A stretch of DNA of 64,000 bases from Acidobacteria bacterium UBA2990. GTDB lineage: Bacteria > Acidobacteriota > Vicinamibacteria > Vicinamibacterales > UBA8438. The notes under the pieces are model-generated. The model had not been told where the DNA came from. It searched no databases and saw only the letters and a program-made list of their open reading frames with translations. The stretch is from positions 1 through 64,000 of the forward strand of contig DEAE01000010.1 in NCBI GenBank assembly GCA_002347025.1, read 5' to 3'. The translations under genes were made by a program, and so were the position numbers. Below, piece by piece: positions 52,669-62,024 of this stretch. Position 1 is the stretch's first letter. Each line of letters begins with the position of its first letter.

Positions 52669-55134
52669 ATGTTCGAGCGCTACACGGAACGGGCACGTCG
52701 GGTTCTGTTTTTTGCTCGTTACGAAGCGAGCCAGCTCGGAAGCATCTCGATTGAAACCGAACATCTCTTGCTTGGCTTGATCCGAGAAGGTAAAGGTCTT
52801 ACGAGTCGTATTTTTGCTAGATCAAATTTGTCCCTAGAGGGAATCCGAAAGGACATCGAAGGGCGGACTGTTTTTCGAGAGAAAGTTTCCACTTCGGTCG
52901 AGCTTCCTTTCAGTACCGAGACCAAGCGCGTTCTCCAGTCGGCAAGTGAAGAAGCTGACCGGCTACTCCACAATTACGTGGGCACCGAACATCTCCTATT
53001 AGGCCTTTTGCGAGAGGAGCGGAGCGTAGCGGCCTCCCTTCTGGTCGAGAAAGGTATGCGCCTGACTACCGTCCGCGAGGATGTTGTCCAGCTGCTTAAC
53101 GAAAAGACTGGACTCACCCGCGTCAAGGAAACACCACTGTTGGCTGAATTTAGCCGGGATCTGACTGATCTGGCTATGAAAAACTCACTAGACCCGTTGG
53201 TTGGTCGCTCGAATGAGGTCGAGCGATTACAGCAGGTGCTCTGCAGGCGGACTAAGAACAATGTTGTTTTGATTGGTGAGCCTGGTGTGGGGAAGACGGC
53301 TATCATTGAAGGCCTTGCGCAGCGGATTGTCCACGGTGGCGTGCCACATTTTTTGGGGGACAAACGGCTGCTGTCTCTCGATATTTCACTCGTTGTTGCT
53401 GGCACGAAGTATCGTGGACAGTTTGAGGAACGGCTAAAGGCAATCATGAAGGAGTTAGCTGAGAGTTCAAATATCATCCTATTTATCGATGAGCTGCATA
53501 CCCTAGTAGGTGCTGGGTCGGCTGAAGGGTCACTAGATGCAGCGAACATCTTAAAACCAGCTCTTTCACGAGGTCAGATCCGGTGTATAGGAGCAACAAC
53601 CCCGGCCGACTATCGAAAGAATATTCAAAAGGACCGGTCGCTTGAGAGGCGATTTCAGGTGGTTAAGGTTGAGCCCACGACAGAAACAGAGACCCTTGAG
53701 GTGTTGCTTGGCGTGAAGGACCGCTACGAGGCTTTCCACCATGTCGCCTATACCAGCGATGCGCTTGAGGCCGCCGTCTACCAATCGAGCCGCTACATCA
53801 CCGAGCGGTTCCTGCCTGACAAGGCGATTGATCTTATTGATGAGGCCGGAGCCCTTGTCAAGTTGCGTGAGGCTAATTTTAGCGAAGAATTTGGTGACAT
53901 TAATCGCAATATCCGGGTGGCGGTGGAACAAATGGAAACGGCTGCTGCGCGCAAGGACTTTGCGAAAGCTCAGTACTTCAAAGAACAAGAGGTTGTCGAG
54001 CGTGAGAACCTCAAATATGTAAGGGAGAAATTTGACGTTCGAGCTGGCTCTAGACCAGTCGAAGTTGGCAAGCGGGAGATCGACGAGGTGGTTTCTACCT
54101 GGACTGGTGTTCCGTTGGATACCGTCAGTAAAGCCGAATGCGACAAGTTGCTACAAATGGAGACAGAACTTCATAGGCGAGTGGTTAGCCAAGAGCATGC
54201 TATTTCCGCAATATCTCGGGCGATTCGCCGCTCACGTGCTGGCCTCAGATCTCCCCAAAGACCCGTTGGCAGTTTCATTTTTCTTGGTCCAACTGGTGTT
54301 GGCAAGACAGAGTTAGCTAGAGCGCTTGCAAATTTTCTGTTCGGTAGCGATTCGGCATTGATTCGTTTCGATATGTCCGAGTACATGGAGAAGCATTCCG
54401 TGTCCAAGCTTATCGGTTCGCCGCCTGGCTATGTGGGGCATGACGAAGGTGGTCAGCTGACTGAAAAAGTGAAGCGTCATCCATATTCGATCGTGCTACT
54501 CGATGAAGTGGAGAAGGCTCATCCGGATCTCTTCAACATATTGCTGCAGGTGTTGGAAGATGGCCACCTGACCGACGGGTTGGGTAATCGTGTGAACTTC
54601 AGGAACACGATAATCATCATGACGTCGAATATTGGTGCCAGATTTATTCAGAAGCGGTCCTCGTTTGGGTTTCAGCCCTCAAATGCTGTGGAGATTGAGC
54701 GTAGTGTTAGTGAGATGGTGCTTGGGGAAGTGCGCCGAACCTTCAATCCTGAGTTTGTTAACCGAGTAGACGAATTAATTGTTTTTGATTCGCTTGGAGA
54801 TGAAGACCTTCGTCGGATCACTGTGATGCTTGTTGAACAACTCAACGAACATCTCGTTGACCGGAAACTCCACATTGCACTTACTCAAGAAGTTGTCGAC
54901 TGGATAATCGAGTTGACTTGTAAAGACCGCTCTTACGGGGCAAGACCGTTACGAAGAGCGATTCAGCGTTATATTGAGGATCCGCTTTCCGAAGAACTCA
55001 TTCGAGGGTCGTTGAGTGGTGGCGAAATAGAGGTTTATTTGGATGCTGGCGAACTGAGCTACCGGGATGTGGGCCACACCTACACGGGACGGCGTCTGAC
55101 GGCCAATTGCTTAGATATAGACGTCGCTACCTAG
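52669..55134 (+). CDS. clpC: ATP-dependent Clp protease ATPase subunit ClpC
   Basis: AAA+ unfoldase that feeds proteins to ClpP and acts in quality control. The 821-residue product has two N-terminal Clp repeats (YTERARRVLFFARYEASQLG and the second near residue 80), the first AAA+ module with Walker A IGEPGVGKTAIIEGLAQRI and Walker B IILFIDELHTLVGAG, the UVR-type linker near residue 420 (AAARKDFAKAQYFKEQEVVE), and the second AAA+ module with FLGPTGVGKTELARALA. The linker distinguishes ClpC from ClpA/ClpB. GGGAGG precedes the ATG. ClpP is not in the window; clpC stands alone between lolD and bamA. Confidence 0.95.
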   Translation: MFERYTERARRVLFFARYEASQLGSISIETEHLLLGLIREGKGLTSRIFARSNLSLEGIRKDIEGRTVFREKVSTSVELPFSTETKRVLQSASEEADRLLHNYVGTEHLLLGLLREERSVAASLLVEKGMRLTTVREDVVQLLNEKTGLTRVKETPLLAEFSRDLTDLAMKNSLDPLVGRSNEVERLQQVLCRRTKNNVVLIGEPGVGKTAIIEGLAQRIVHGGVPHFLGDKRLLSLDISLVVAGTKYRGQFEERLKAIMKELAESSNIILFIDELHTLVGAGSAEGSLDAANILKPALSRGQIRCIGATTPADYRKNIQKDRSLERRFQVVKVEPTTETETLEVLLGVKDRYEAFHHVAYTSDALEAAVYQSSRYITERFLPDKAIDLIDEAGALVKLREANFSEEFGDINRNIRVAVEQMETAAARKDFAKAQYFKEQEVVERENLKYVREKFDVRAGSRPVEVGKREIDEVVSTWTGVPLDTVSKAECDKLLQMETELHRRVVSQEHAISAISRAIRRSRAGLRSPQRPVGSFIFLGPTGVGKTELARALANFLFGSDSALIRFDMSEYMEKHSVSKLIGSPPGYVGHDEGGQLTEKVKRHPYSIVLLDEVEKAHPDLFNILLQVLEDGHLTDGLGNRVNFRNTIIIMTSNIGARFIQKRSSFGFQPSNAVEIERSVSEMVLGEVRRTFNPEFVNRVDELIVFDSLGDEDLRRITVMLVEQLNEHLVDRKLHIALTQEVVDWIIELTCKDRSYGARPLRRAIQRYIEDPLSEELIRGSLSGGEIEVYLDAGELSYRDVGHTYTGRRLTANCLDIDVAT

Positions 55135-55273
55135 TTAGCAACCAAATGTTCTTGTAGAGGCAGATGCACGGCAGAGAAGCTCATTGGGGGCAGCGGAGCA
55201 CGTCCATTGAGTCAGGGGCTCAATCTGGACGCTGAAGCTTGTTGAGCGGTAATTTCCACAGAGCTACTTAAGT

Positions 55274-57853
55274 ATGGACTGGGAGATGGGAACAAAGGTG
55301 CGGATAGGTGCAACACTGGGATTGGTTTTTATTTACGGCCTCATGGGGCTAGGGATTCATGCTGCTGGTGGGCAACCGCCATCACAGACGATTTTGCCTC
55401 CGACTGGGTCACCGCCTTTGTTCACAACGATCGAACTCCGGTTTCCCACACAAGGGAATGTAGCTAGTGTCGAATTTCAGACATATCTCTATTACATGGA
55501 GATAGACGATTACGTCAGTCTTCCATCACAAGGTCGTTGGACTCCCTTTGATGAGACTGTCGAGCAAGTGCTATTGGCTGATTATCAGCGGCTGTGGGAC
55601 ACAGGGTTCTTGACCGATTTGACGATTGAGATCATCGACGATCCTTATCCAAATGGTGTTCAAGGTAGGCGCGCACTCTTCCTCATGGAAGAGCGCGAAC
55701 GAGTACGGATCGTTAGTTTCGAGGGTTCTGACGAGTATGACCGGGCAGAAATTGACGAAGCATTGCAGGGGGTTGGTGTCGAACTGCGTTTAGACAGCAG
55801 GATTGGGCCTGGAGTAATCAGCCAAACAGAGATCATTCTCAGGCAGATGTGGGCCGAAAAGGGGTTTCAATTCGCCGAAGTATCCCATGAAATCACGCCA
55901 GTTGCTGGTGGACCGAAGGTGGTTCGGCTTACGTTCAACATAGACGAAGGACCTAAGGTTCAGGTGTCGAATATTTCGTTTGTGGGGAACGAAAACCTAA
56001 GCGAACGTTCGTTAAAGGGGCAGATGGAGAATACCAAAGAGCGTTGGTTGTTTTCCTTTATTAACGGGCGTGGGACCTATAGGCCCCAGGGTTTTGAGCA
56101 AGATGCTGAGGCATTGATTGCTCACTATCAAGATAACGGTTATATCGATGCCCAGGTGGGGCAGCCAGAACTGGAGTATGGGGATGAGTCAGAAGATGGT
56201 GAAACCCGCCCCGTTCGACTTCGGATTCCTATTAGTGAGGGTGAAAGATACCGAGTTGGCAGCTTGAAATTCGAGGGTCACGATGAGGAGCGGCGGTCTG
56301 AGCTGCTCGAGCTACTCTTTCAGGATGTGGAATTAGGAGAATATTACTCAGACGGAGTTGTTCGAGAAGGCCTTGAGCGTGCGCGTGAGGCATATGGCCA
56401 GGCTGGTTACTATGAGATGACAGGGTTTCCGAATTTGGTGCCCAGGATCGAGCCACAGCCAGACGGATTGCCAACTCGTATCGAAGGAGCTCCTGTTGTT
56501 GATGTGACAATCCAGATCCAAGAGGGTGACCAATATTTTGTTAACCGAATCACCTTTGTCGGTAATAACACTACACACGATGAGGTCATCCGGCGAGAGC
56601 TGGTTCTGGTTGAGCGTGGCGTTTTTAACACTGAGGCCCTACGTTTTGGGGTTCGGCGGATCAATCAGCTCGGCTATTTTGAACCACTCGATGAGGAAAC
56701 TGCGATTCAGATTGACAAGCGGCCTGGCGTAGAGAACGAGGTCGACTTGACCCTAAATGTCCAAGAGGCCAACCTGAATCAGCTGACATTCGGTGCCGGC
56801 GCTTCTCAATACGATGGTTTCTTTCTGCAACTTGCATTTCAGACCACTAACTTCATGGGACGCGGGGAATCTTTGCAGCTGCAATTGCAGAACGGCGAGC
56901 GCATGAAGAATTACACAGTTGGTTTTACTGAACCATACCTGTTCGGGAAGCCTGTGACAGCTGGATTTAATGTCTTTCGACGTGATATTCGGTTCATCAA
57001 TCAGTTTACCCAGTCTTCGATTGGTGCGACTACGTCGCTTGGCTATAGGGTGGGTCAATGGTCACAGATGTTCTTGGGGTATTCGTATGAGGAGACATCT
57101 GTTCGGGAACTCAATCCAATTTTCCTGAACCCACAGCTTCTCCGGTATAACCCGTTTCTGCAGGATGCACTGTTACTGGGCCAAGGTAACGAGAGGACGA
57201 TTAGCAAGGTTACCCCTAGCTTCTTAAGAAACACAGTAGACCACCCTATTTTTCCTACGACTGGCACGAGATACACGTTGGGAGTCCAATTGGCCGGTGC
57301 TGGAGGTGACACGAGTTTTTTCAAGCCAAGCGCAGAAGGAGTCTGGTATTTGAGGCAGACTCAACGATTGACGTTTGGTTTTCGCGTGCGTGGTGAATAC
57401 CTTGCTCCCTTTGGTTCAACTAGTGGTCATTCGCTTCCGATCTTTGAAAAGTTGACAATGGGTGGCGATTTTGATCTTAGAGGTTTCGATATTAGGAGTG
57501 TTGGTCCTGCTGATTTGATTATCAATCCAGACGGTACTTTTCAGGGAAGCGGTCTAGTGATTGGTGGCAACAAGAGCCTGTTAGCGAACTTTGAGTATAT
57601 GATTTCCATCGCAAACCCCGTGCGGCTTGTGTTTTTCTACGATGCTGGGCAGGTTGCCGATTTTGACCAAGACTTTTCGACCGATCTCTTTAGAACGTCG
57701 ACTGGCATTGAGATGAGATTCTTCATGCCGGTTTTGAATATTCCATTTCGGTTGATTTATGCGTGGAATCCTCAACGCGAGGGTATTCTCAATGATCGGT
57801 TTCAGGAACAGGAGGCAACAGTATTCAAGTTCGCTATGGGTTCGACGTTCTAG
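55274..57853 (+). CDS. bamA: Outer membrane protein assembly factor BamA
   Basis: Omp85-family core of the complex that inserts barrel proteins into the outer membrane. The 859-residue product has a signal-like N-terminus (LGLVFIYGLMGLGIHAAG), POTRA repeats over about residues 50-500 (for example VQVSNISFVGNENLSERSLK and QYFVNRITFVGNNTTHDEV) and the C-terminal barrel with FGKPVTAGFNVFRRDIRF and the LGGDFDLRGF-type loop, here MGGDFDLRGFDIRSVGP, containing the lid-lock Arg. The chain ends in Phe (MGSTF), as outer membrane proteins do. It begins a block of bamA, ompH, fabZ-lpxA and lpxI. Confidence 0.95.
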   Translation: MDWEMGTKVRIGATLGLVFIYGLMGLGIHAAGGQPPSQTILPPTGSPPLFTTIELRFPTQGNVASVEFQTYLYYMEIDDYVSLPSQGRWTPFDETVEQVLLADYQRLWDTGFLTDLTIEIIDDPYPNGVQGRRALFLMEERERVRIVSFEGSDEYDRAEIDEALQGVGVELRLDSRIGPGVISQTEIILRQMWAEKGFQFAEVSHEITPVAGGPKVVRLTFNIDEGPKVQVSNISFVGNENLSERSLKGQMENTKERWLFSFINGRGTYRPQGFEQDAEALIAHYQDNGYIDAQVGQPELEYGDESEDGETRPVRLRIPISEGERYRVGSLKFEGHDEERRSELLELLFQDVELGEYYSDGVVREGLERAREAYGQAGYYEMTGFPNLVPRIEPQPDGLPTRIEGAPVVDVTIQIQEGDQYFVNRITFVGNNTTHDEVIRRELVLVERGVFNTEALRFGVRRINQLGYFEPLDEETAIQIDKRPGVENEVDLTLNVQEANLNQLTFGAGASQYDGFFLQLAFQTTNFMGRGESLQLQLQNGERMKNYTVGFTEPYLFGKPVTAGFNVFRRDIRFINQFTQSSIGATTSLGYRVGQWSQMFLGYSYEETSVRELNPIFLNPQLLRYNPFLQDALLLGQGNERTISKVTPSFLRNTVDHPIFPTTGTRYTLGVQLAGAGGDTSFFKPSAEGVWYLRQTQRLTFGFRVRGEYLAPFGSTSGHSLPIFEKLTMGGDFDLRGFDIRSVGPADLIINPDGTFQGSGLVIGGNKSLLANFEYMISIANPVRLVFFYDAGQVADFDQDFSTDLFRTSTGIEMRFFMPVLNIPFRLIYAWNPQREGILNDRFQEQEATVFKFAMGSTF

Positions 57854-57996
57854 CAGCTCACTATCCCGTGTTCATAGCTTTAGGGTTTGGAAGGATGGTT
57901 GGGGTTGATTCGTAGGCACGGCCATTCGCACAGGGCGATGCTATCCTGATAGGCTATGGGTGGTTCGTCGTCGTACGGCGACGGATTACAATCAGG

Positions 57997-58010
57997 CCTG
58001 CTTCGGCAGG
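57997..58010 (+). promoter_or_regulatory. Stable TTCG-loop hairpin in the ompH leader
   Basis: CCTGC-TTCG-GCAGG forms a perfect five-pair stem with the stable UUCG tetraloop. It ends two bases before ATG 58012 and 40 bases before ATG 58051. It would hinder initiation at 58012, which supports 58051 as the ompH start. Confidence 0.5.
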
Positions 58011-58050
58011 TATGACAGAGGCACTGACTCAAGTCCGAGGATTGATTCTG

Positions 58051-58611
58051 ATGAAACTGTTGAGTGTGTTCGCGGCGGCTATAGTCGTGGTGGTGATGTT
58101 CACGTCAGTCACGGTGACAGGGCAGCAGGCAGAGCCCCCACAAGCCCGTCTGCCCTTTCCCCCAGATGCCATAACTGCTTATGTGGATTTGCAGAGGATT
58201 GCTTCTGAGTCGACTGCTGGGATGGCAGCCAACCAGCAGGTTGAGCAGTTGAGCCAACAGAAGATTTCTGAACTCCAGGCTCGGAACGGCGAGTTGGAGG
58301 CTGCTCAGCAGAAGCTCCAACAGAATTCAAGCGTCATGAGCGCTGAGGCGCAGTTACAGCTTCAGCAAGAGATCCAACGTTTGGATCTAGAGATCCAGCG
58401 AATGACTCAGGACGCTGAGGCCGAAGTCGCTCAGTTGCAGCAGACGCTCCAGCTTGAGTTTCAATCAAAGTTGGTGCCTGCTATAAATCGGGTGGCTGCA
58501 GCTAAAGGACTGCAATTCATTTTCAATGCTGGTGAAGGTGGTTTAATTTGGGCAGATCCGTCTCTAGATATTTCGGCGGATATTATCGAGGACCTTAACC
58601 AGAATCCATAA
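58051..58611 (+). CDS. OmpH/Skp-family periplasmic chaperone
   Basis: Periplasmic holdase that escorts outer membrane proteins to BamA. ATG 58051 gives a 186-residue product with a clear signal peptide (MKLLSVFAAAIVVVVMFTSV, probably cleaved near VTG-QQA). A conserved strand (ITAYVDLQRIASES) is followed by a long coiled-coil arm (QQVEQLSQQKISELQARNG onwards, to about residue 140) and the closing segment FQSKLVPAINRVAAAKGLQF. Gln-rich heptads are prominent. It lies between bamA and the fabZ-lpxA fusion, the standard bam-skp-lpx order. Confidence 0.9.
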   Translation: MKLLSVFAAAIVVVVMFTSVTVTGQQAEPPQARLPFPPDAITAYVDLQRIASESTAGMAANQQVEQLSQQKISELQARNGELEAAQQKLQQNSSVMSAEAQLQLQQEIQRLDLEIQRMTQDAEAEVAQLQQTLQLEFQSKLVPAINRVAAAKGLQFIFNAGEGGLIWADPSLDISADIIEDLNQNP

Positions 58612-58723
58612 GGGATGGTGGACACCTGCTAACCGAACTGTTGGTGTGCTGTGGTGCCTTCCTGATTGAGTCCTCCACCTATGGTGCGAGTGTGTTTTAG
58701 CATTGACAGGTTGATGTTAGGAG

Positions 58724-60031
58724 ATGTCTAGTCTTCCGCCAAATCAAGCTTCGTCCGGGGCCTTAGCGACGACTGTGCCTTTGGACTTTACCGAGCTTCT
58801 GGATCAGCTCTATTACCGTTATCCGTCTGTTCTCTTGGATGGGGTGATAGAACATGAGCCAGGTGTCCGTCTTGTGGCCGTGAAGAATGTGACGGTCAAT
58901 GAGGAATTTTTCCAGGGACACTTTCCCGGTACTCCACTAATGCCGGGAGTTTTGATGATTGAAGCTTTGTTGCAGGCGGCTAGTGTGCTGCTGTTGGATC
59001 GTGCAATTGAGCCTTCAGCGGTGCGTACTGTTTTACGAAGTGTAAATAATGCTCGATTCCGTAGGCAGGTTGTGCCCGGAGATCGACTTCACCTGGCAGT
59101 TTCAATTCGTCGCCGCCGCCGTCGACTAGCGGCCGTAGCTGCAGTGGCCCGAGTTGATGATCAGATTGTTGCGGAGGCGGAGCTCCTGATTGGGCTTGTT
59201 CGCGACGAGGCGCGGATCGATCCAACAGCTAATGTGGCCTCAGGGGCTGAGATTGGAGCCGGCAGCGTTATAGGGCCACACGCAGTTATAGGGCCAAATG
59301 TTCGGATTGGTGCCGGATGCTCAATTGGGGCCTCCTCTGTTCTTGACGGGTGGACCGAGGTCGGCGACGAGACACAGATCTTCCCTTTCTCTTCGATCGG
59401 GTTAGTTCCACAAGATCTTAAGTTTAAAGGGGAGCGTACAAACCTCGTTATTGGACGGCGCAATATCCTCCGTGAATTTGTCACGATTCACCGTGGAACT
59501 CGAGGAGGAGGTGGCGTTACCCGGATCGGTGACGACAATGTTTTCATGGCCTACGCCCATGTAGCGCACGATTGTATTGTAGGTGATCGAACAATCTTCG
59601 GGAATGGAGCTACATTAGGCGGACATGTTGAGGTCGAGGACGAAGCTTACATTAACGCGTATTCCGGCGTGCATCCTTTCTGTCGTGTCGGGCGGCAGGC
59701 TTTCATTGGTGGATATTCTGTGGTTACTCTAGATGCCTTGCCTTATGCGAGGATTGTGGGTAACCGTGCAAGAATCTACGATCTTAACACCATCGGACTT
59801 GAGCGAAGAGGAATTCCGGAAGAGACAATAGCGAAACTCAAACGTGCGTTCCGCTATCTGCTGCAGTCAAAGTTGAACACTACGCAGGCGCTTCAGCAAA
59901 TAGATCAAGATGCACTATTGCGCTGTCCTGAGGTGGACTATTTGGTCAATTTTATTCGTTCATCTGAGCGGGGTGTAAATTTGCGTCGCCCACCCAAGCG
60001 TCTTCAAGTGGTCGTGACGGAAGAACAGTAA
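58724..60031 (+). CDS. Fused FabZ dehydratase and LpxA acyltransferase
   Basis: A 435-residue protein in which two usually separate enzymes are joined. Residues about 18-157 are (3R)-hydroxyacyl-ACP dehydratase FabZ, with catalytic H66 in FFQGHFPGTPLMPGV and E80 in LMIEALLQAA. Residues about 162-435 are UDP-GlcNAc acyltransferase LpxA, with hexapeptide repeats (AEIGAGSVIGPHAVIGPNV), FVTIHRGTRGGGGVTRIG and the catalytic His pair H279/H282 in AYAHVAHDC; H301 and H317 also match. Fatty acid elongation and the first lipid A step compete for the same hydroxyacyl-ACP, so fusion would couple them. The frame is continuous with no stop between. lpxI follows about 100 bases later. Confidence 0.94.
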   Translation: MSSLPPNQASSGALATTVPLDFTELLDQLYYRYPSVLLDGVIEHEPGVRLVAVKNVTVNEEFFQGHFPGTPLMPGVLMIEALLQAASVLLLDRAIEPSAVRTVLRSVNNARFRRQVVPGDRLHLAVSIRRRRRRLAAVAAVARVDDQIVAEAELLIGLVRDEARIDPTANVASGAEIGAGSVIGPHAVIGPNVRIGAGCSIGASSVLDGWTEVGDETQIFPFSSIGLVPQDLKFKGERTNLVIGRRNILREFVTIHRGTRGGGGVTRIGDDNVFMAYAHVAHDCIVGDRTIFGNGATLGGHVEVEDEAYINAYSGVHPFCRVGRQAFIGGYSVVTLDALPYARIVGNRARIYDLNTIGLERRGIPEETIAKLKRAFRYLLQSKLNTTQALQQIDQDALLRCPEVDYLVNFIRSSERGVNLRRPPKRLQVVVTEEQ

Positions 60032-60131
60032 TGCCGCGGTAGTTCCGCTTGTGGGCCTCTCACTCTGACTCACGTTCGTCGATGTTGTCCGTCATTGAGG
60101 GCTCACGGAACAGGGCCACGCAGGTTATCTG

Positions 60132-60968
60132 ATGCAACTGGGTCTGATTGCGGGAAATGGGCGATTCCCTTTCTTAGCTTTAGAGGGCGCTAGACGGTTA
60201 GGTCATGAAGTGACCATCGTCGCGATCAAGGGAGAGACGCACCCCGGCTTAATGGCGGTGGCTGCGAATTCTCCGGTCGCTCAGGTACACTGGGTGTCGC
60301 TGGGCCAACTGGGAAAGTGTATAGCTATTTTGCGGCGTGCTGGTGTGACACGGGCGGTGATGGCTGGACAGGTTAAGCACACGAAAATCTTTACTGATAT
60401 ACGGCCGGATTTTACGGCGATGAAGATGTTGGGCCGGCTGAAAACCAGAAATACAGATGCGGTTATCTCGGTTGTGGCTGATGTGCTCCTAGAGCACGGT
60501 ATCGAACTTGAGGACTCTACAGCGTTTTTGCGACCACTACTTGCTGGTAGCGGTGTGCTGACTCGCCGTCGCCCATCGGTTGAGGAGCGTGCTGACCTGG
60601 ATTTCGGATATGGAATGGCAGATGCGATTGCTGGTTTGGACATTGGTCAGACGGTCGTTGTTAAGGACCAGGCGGTTGTGGCGGTAGAGGCTATGGAGGG
60701 GACCGATGCTGTGATCGAACGGGCCGGTGCTTTGGCCGGGTCAGGAACATCGATCATCAAAGTTGCAAAGCCAAGTCAAGACATGAGGTTCGATGTGCCC
60801 GTTGTGGGGTTACCGACATTGGTTGCTATGGCTAAAGTGGGAGCTTCGGTTCTTTCAATTGATGCGGAACGGACCCTGATTCTCGATGGAGAACAGTTTG
60901 TCAGGGAAGCAGATGATTGTGGATTGACCGTGGTGGGTCGGGCGTATCGACGGTGTGATAGTGACTGA
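60132..60968 (+). CDS. lpxI: UDP-2,3-diacylglucosamine pyrophosphatase LpxI
   Basis: Produces 2,3-diacylglucosamine 1-phosphate (lipid X) in lipid A synthesis, the alternative to LpxH. The 278-residue product has LGLIAGNGRFPFLALEGARR, VMAGQVKHTKIF, the segment VVKDQAVVAVEAMEGTDAVI and the catalytic region KPSQDMRFDVPVVG, whose second Asp is the proposed catalytic residue. The protein lacks the metallophosphatase motifs of LpxH, as expected. It overlaps the next gene, a Gfo/Idh dehydrogenase, by 8-14 bases depending on the start. LpxB, normally close to LpxI, is not in the window. Confidence 0.93.
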   Translation: MQLGLIAGNGRFPFLALEGARRLGHEVTIVAIKGETHPGLMAVAANSPVAQVHWVSLGQLGKCIAILRRAGVTRAVMAGQVKHTKIFTDIRPDFTAMKMLGRLKTRNTDAVISVVADVLLEHGIELEDSTAFLRPLLAGSGVLTRRRPSVEERADLDFGYGMADAIAGLDIGQTVVVKDQAVVAVEAMEGTDAVIERAGALAGSGTSIIKVAKPSQDMRFDVPVVGLPTLVAMAKVGASVLSIDAERTLILDGEQFVREADDCGLTVVGRAYRRCDSD

Positions 60969-61923
60969 AAGTAATGGGGTTAAAGTTGCGGTTGTTGGAG
61001 TCGGTCATTTTGGCCGGAATCATGCTCGAATTCTGTCGACTTTTCCGAATGTTCAACTTGAGGCAGTTGTCGATATCAATAGAGGCCGAGCAGTTGAGGT
61101 GGCAAATCAGGTGGGTGCCCAAGCGGAGACCGATGTCACTGCGCTTCCAGGGCGAGTAGAGGCGGTGATTGTTGCTGTACCCACTGAATTCCACTACCCA
61201 GTCGTGTTGCCTTTGCTTGAGAGAGGACTTTCGGTACTCGTTGAGAAGCCTATGGCTTTGACGGTTGCTGAAGCAGATGAAATGGTCGAAGCGGCTTCTG
61301 CCGCTGGTGCGATATTGGCAGTGGGACACACTGAGCGACATAATCCCGCAGTTGCTGCCGCACTGCCACTTGTTAAGGCACCACGATTTATTGAGGTTCA
61401 TCGGATTGGTGCCTTTACGGCGCGGAGTCTTGATGTTGACGTTGTGTTCGACTTAATGATCCATGATCTTGACATCGTTCAATCTGTTGTGGGGAATGAG
61501 GTGGAAAGTATCGAGGCTGTTGGTGTCCCGGTGCTGACCGACCATGTGGACATTGCCAATGTACGAATACGTTTTGGGTCAGGCTGTTTAGTGAATTTGA
61601 CTGCAAGCAGGATTAGTCGCGATCGTGTGCGAAAGCTCAGATTCTTCCAGAGAGACGCTTATATCTCAGTTGACTGTGCAGAGCAGCAGGCTGAATCATG
61701 GCATGTTGATCGGACTACAGAGTCGATACCAATTATCAACGGAGGCAAGCTTGAGGCACCTATGGGCGAACCTTTGGAGTATGAGTTGGCCGACTTCATC
61801 GATGCGGTTTCAACGGGTGGACAACCCCGAGTTGATGGAAAGGGAGGGAGGAGCGCCCTAGCATTGGCTCAGCGGGTAGCTGTTGAGATGAAGGAAGGCG
61901 AAGGGAGGTTCATTGGTGGGTAG
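60955..61923 (+). CDS. Gfo/Idh/MocA-family oxidoreductase, possibly GnnA-like
   Basis: NAD(P)-dependent sugar dehydrogenase of about 322 residues from GTG 60955, or GTG 60961. The N-terminal Rossmann motif VAVVGVGHFGRNHARIL and the catalytic EKP in VLVEKPMALTVAEADEMV are clear, with VFDLMIHDLDIVQSV later. It overlaps the lpxI stop, so it belongs to the lipid A gene run. In Acidithiobacillus the dehydrogenase GnnA lies between lpxA and lpxB and makes 3-keto-UDP-GlcNAc for 3-amino lipid A. A similar role is inferred here from position only; no GnnB aminotransferase is visible, so the assignment is open. Confidence 0.88.
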   Translation: MIVTESNGVKVAVVGVGHFGRNHARILSTFPNVQLEAVVDINRGRAVEVANQVGAQAETDVTALPGRVEAVIVAVPTEFHYPVVLPLLERGLSVLVEKPMALTVAEADEMVEAASAAGAILAVGHTERHNPAVAAALPLVKAPRFIEVHRIGAFTARSLDVDVVFDLMIHDLDIVQSVVGNEVESIEAVGVPVLTDHVDIANVRIRFGSGCLVNLTASRISRDRVRKLRFFQRDAYISVDCAEQQAESWHVDRTTESIPIINGGKLEAPMGEPLEYELADFIDAVSTGGQPRVDGKGGRSALALAQRVAVEMKEGEGRFIGG

Positions 61924-62024
61924 ACTGGAACTGAGGGGACGAGGTAGGGGAAGGGTAACTAGATTTAATTTGGTCGGTGGCTGAGCTGATGGCGGTCTGG
62001 TTTTACATGTGCGAGCAAGACTAA

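Noticed and set aside
52974..53549. 191-codon open frame on the minus strand inside clpC
   Set aside because: It lies fully within the conserved clpC coding region, which has a clear AAA+ protein on the + strand; the antisense frame shows no domain and is a codon-use shadow.
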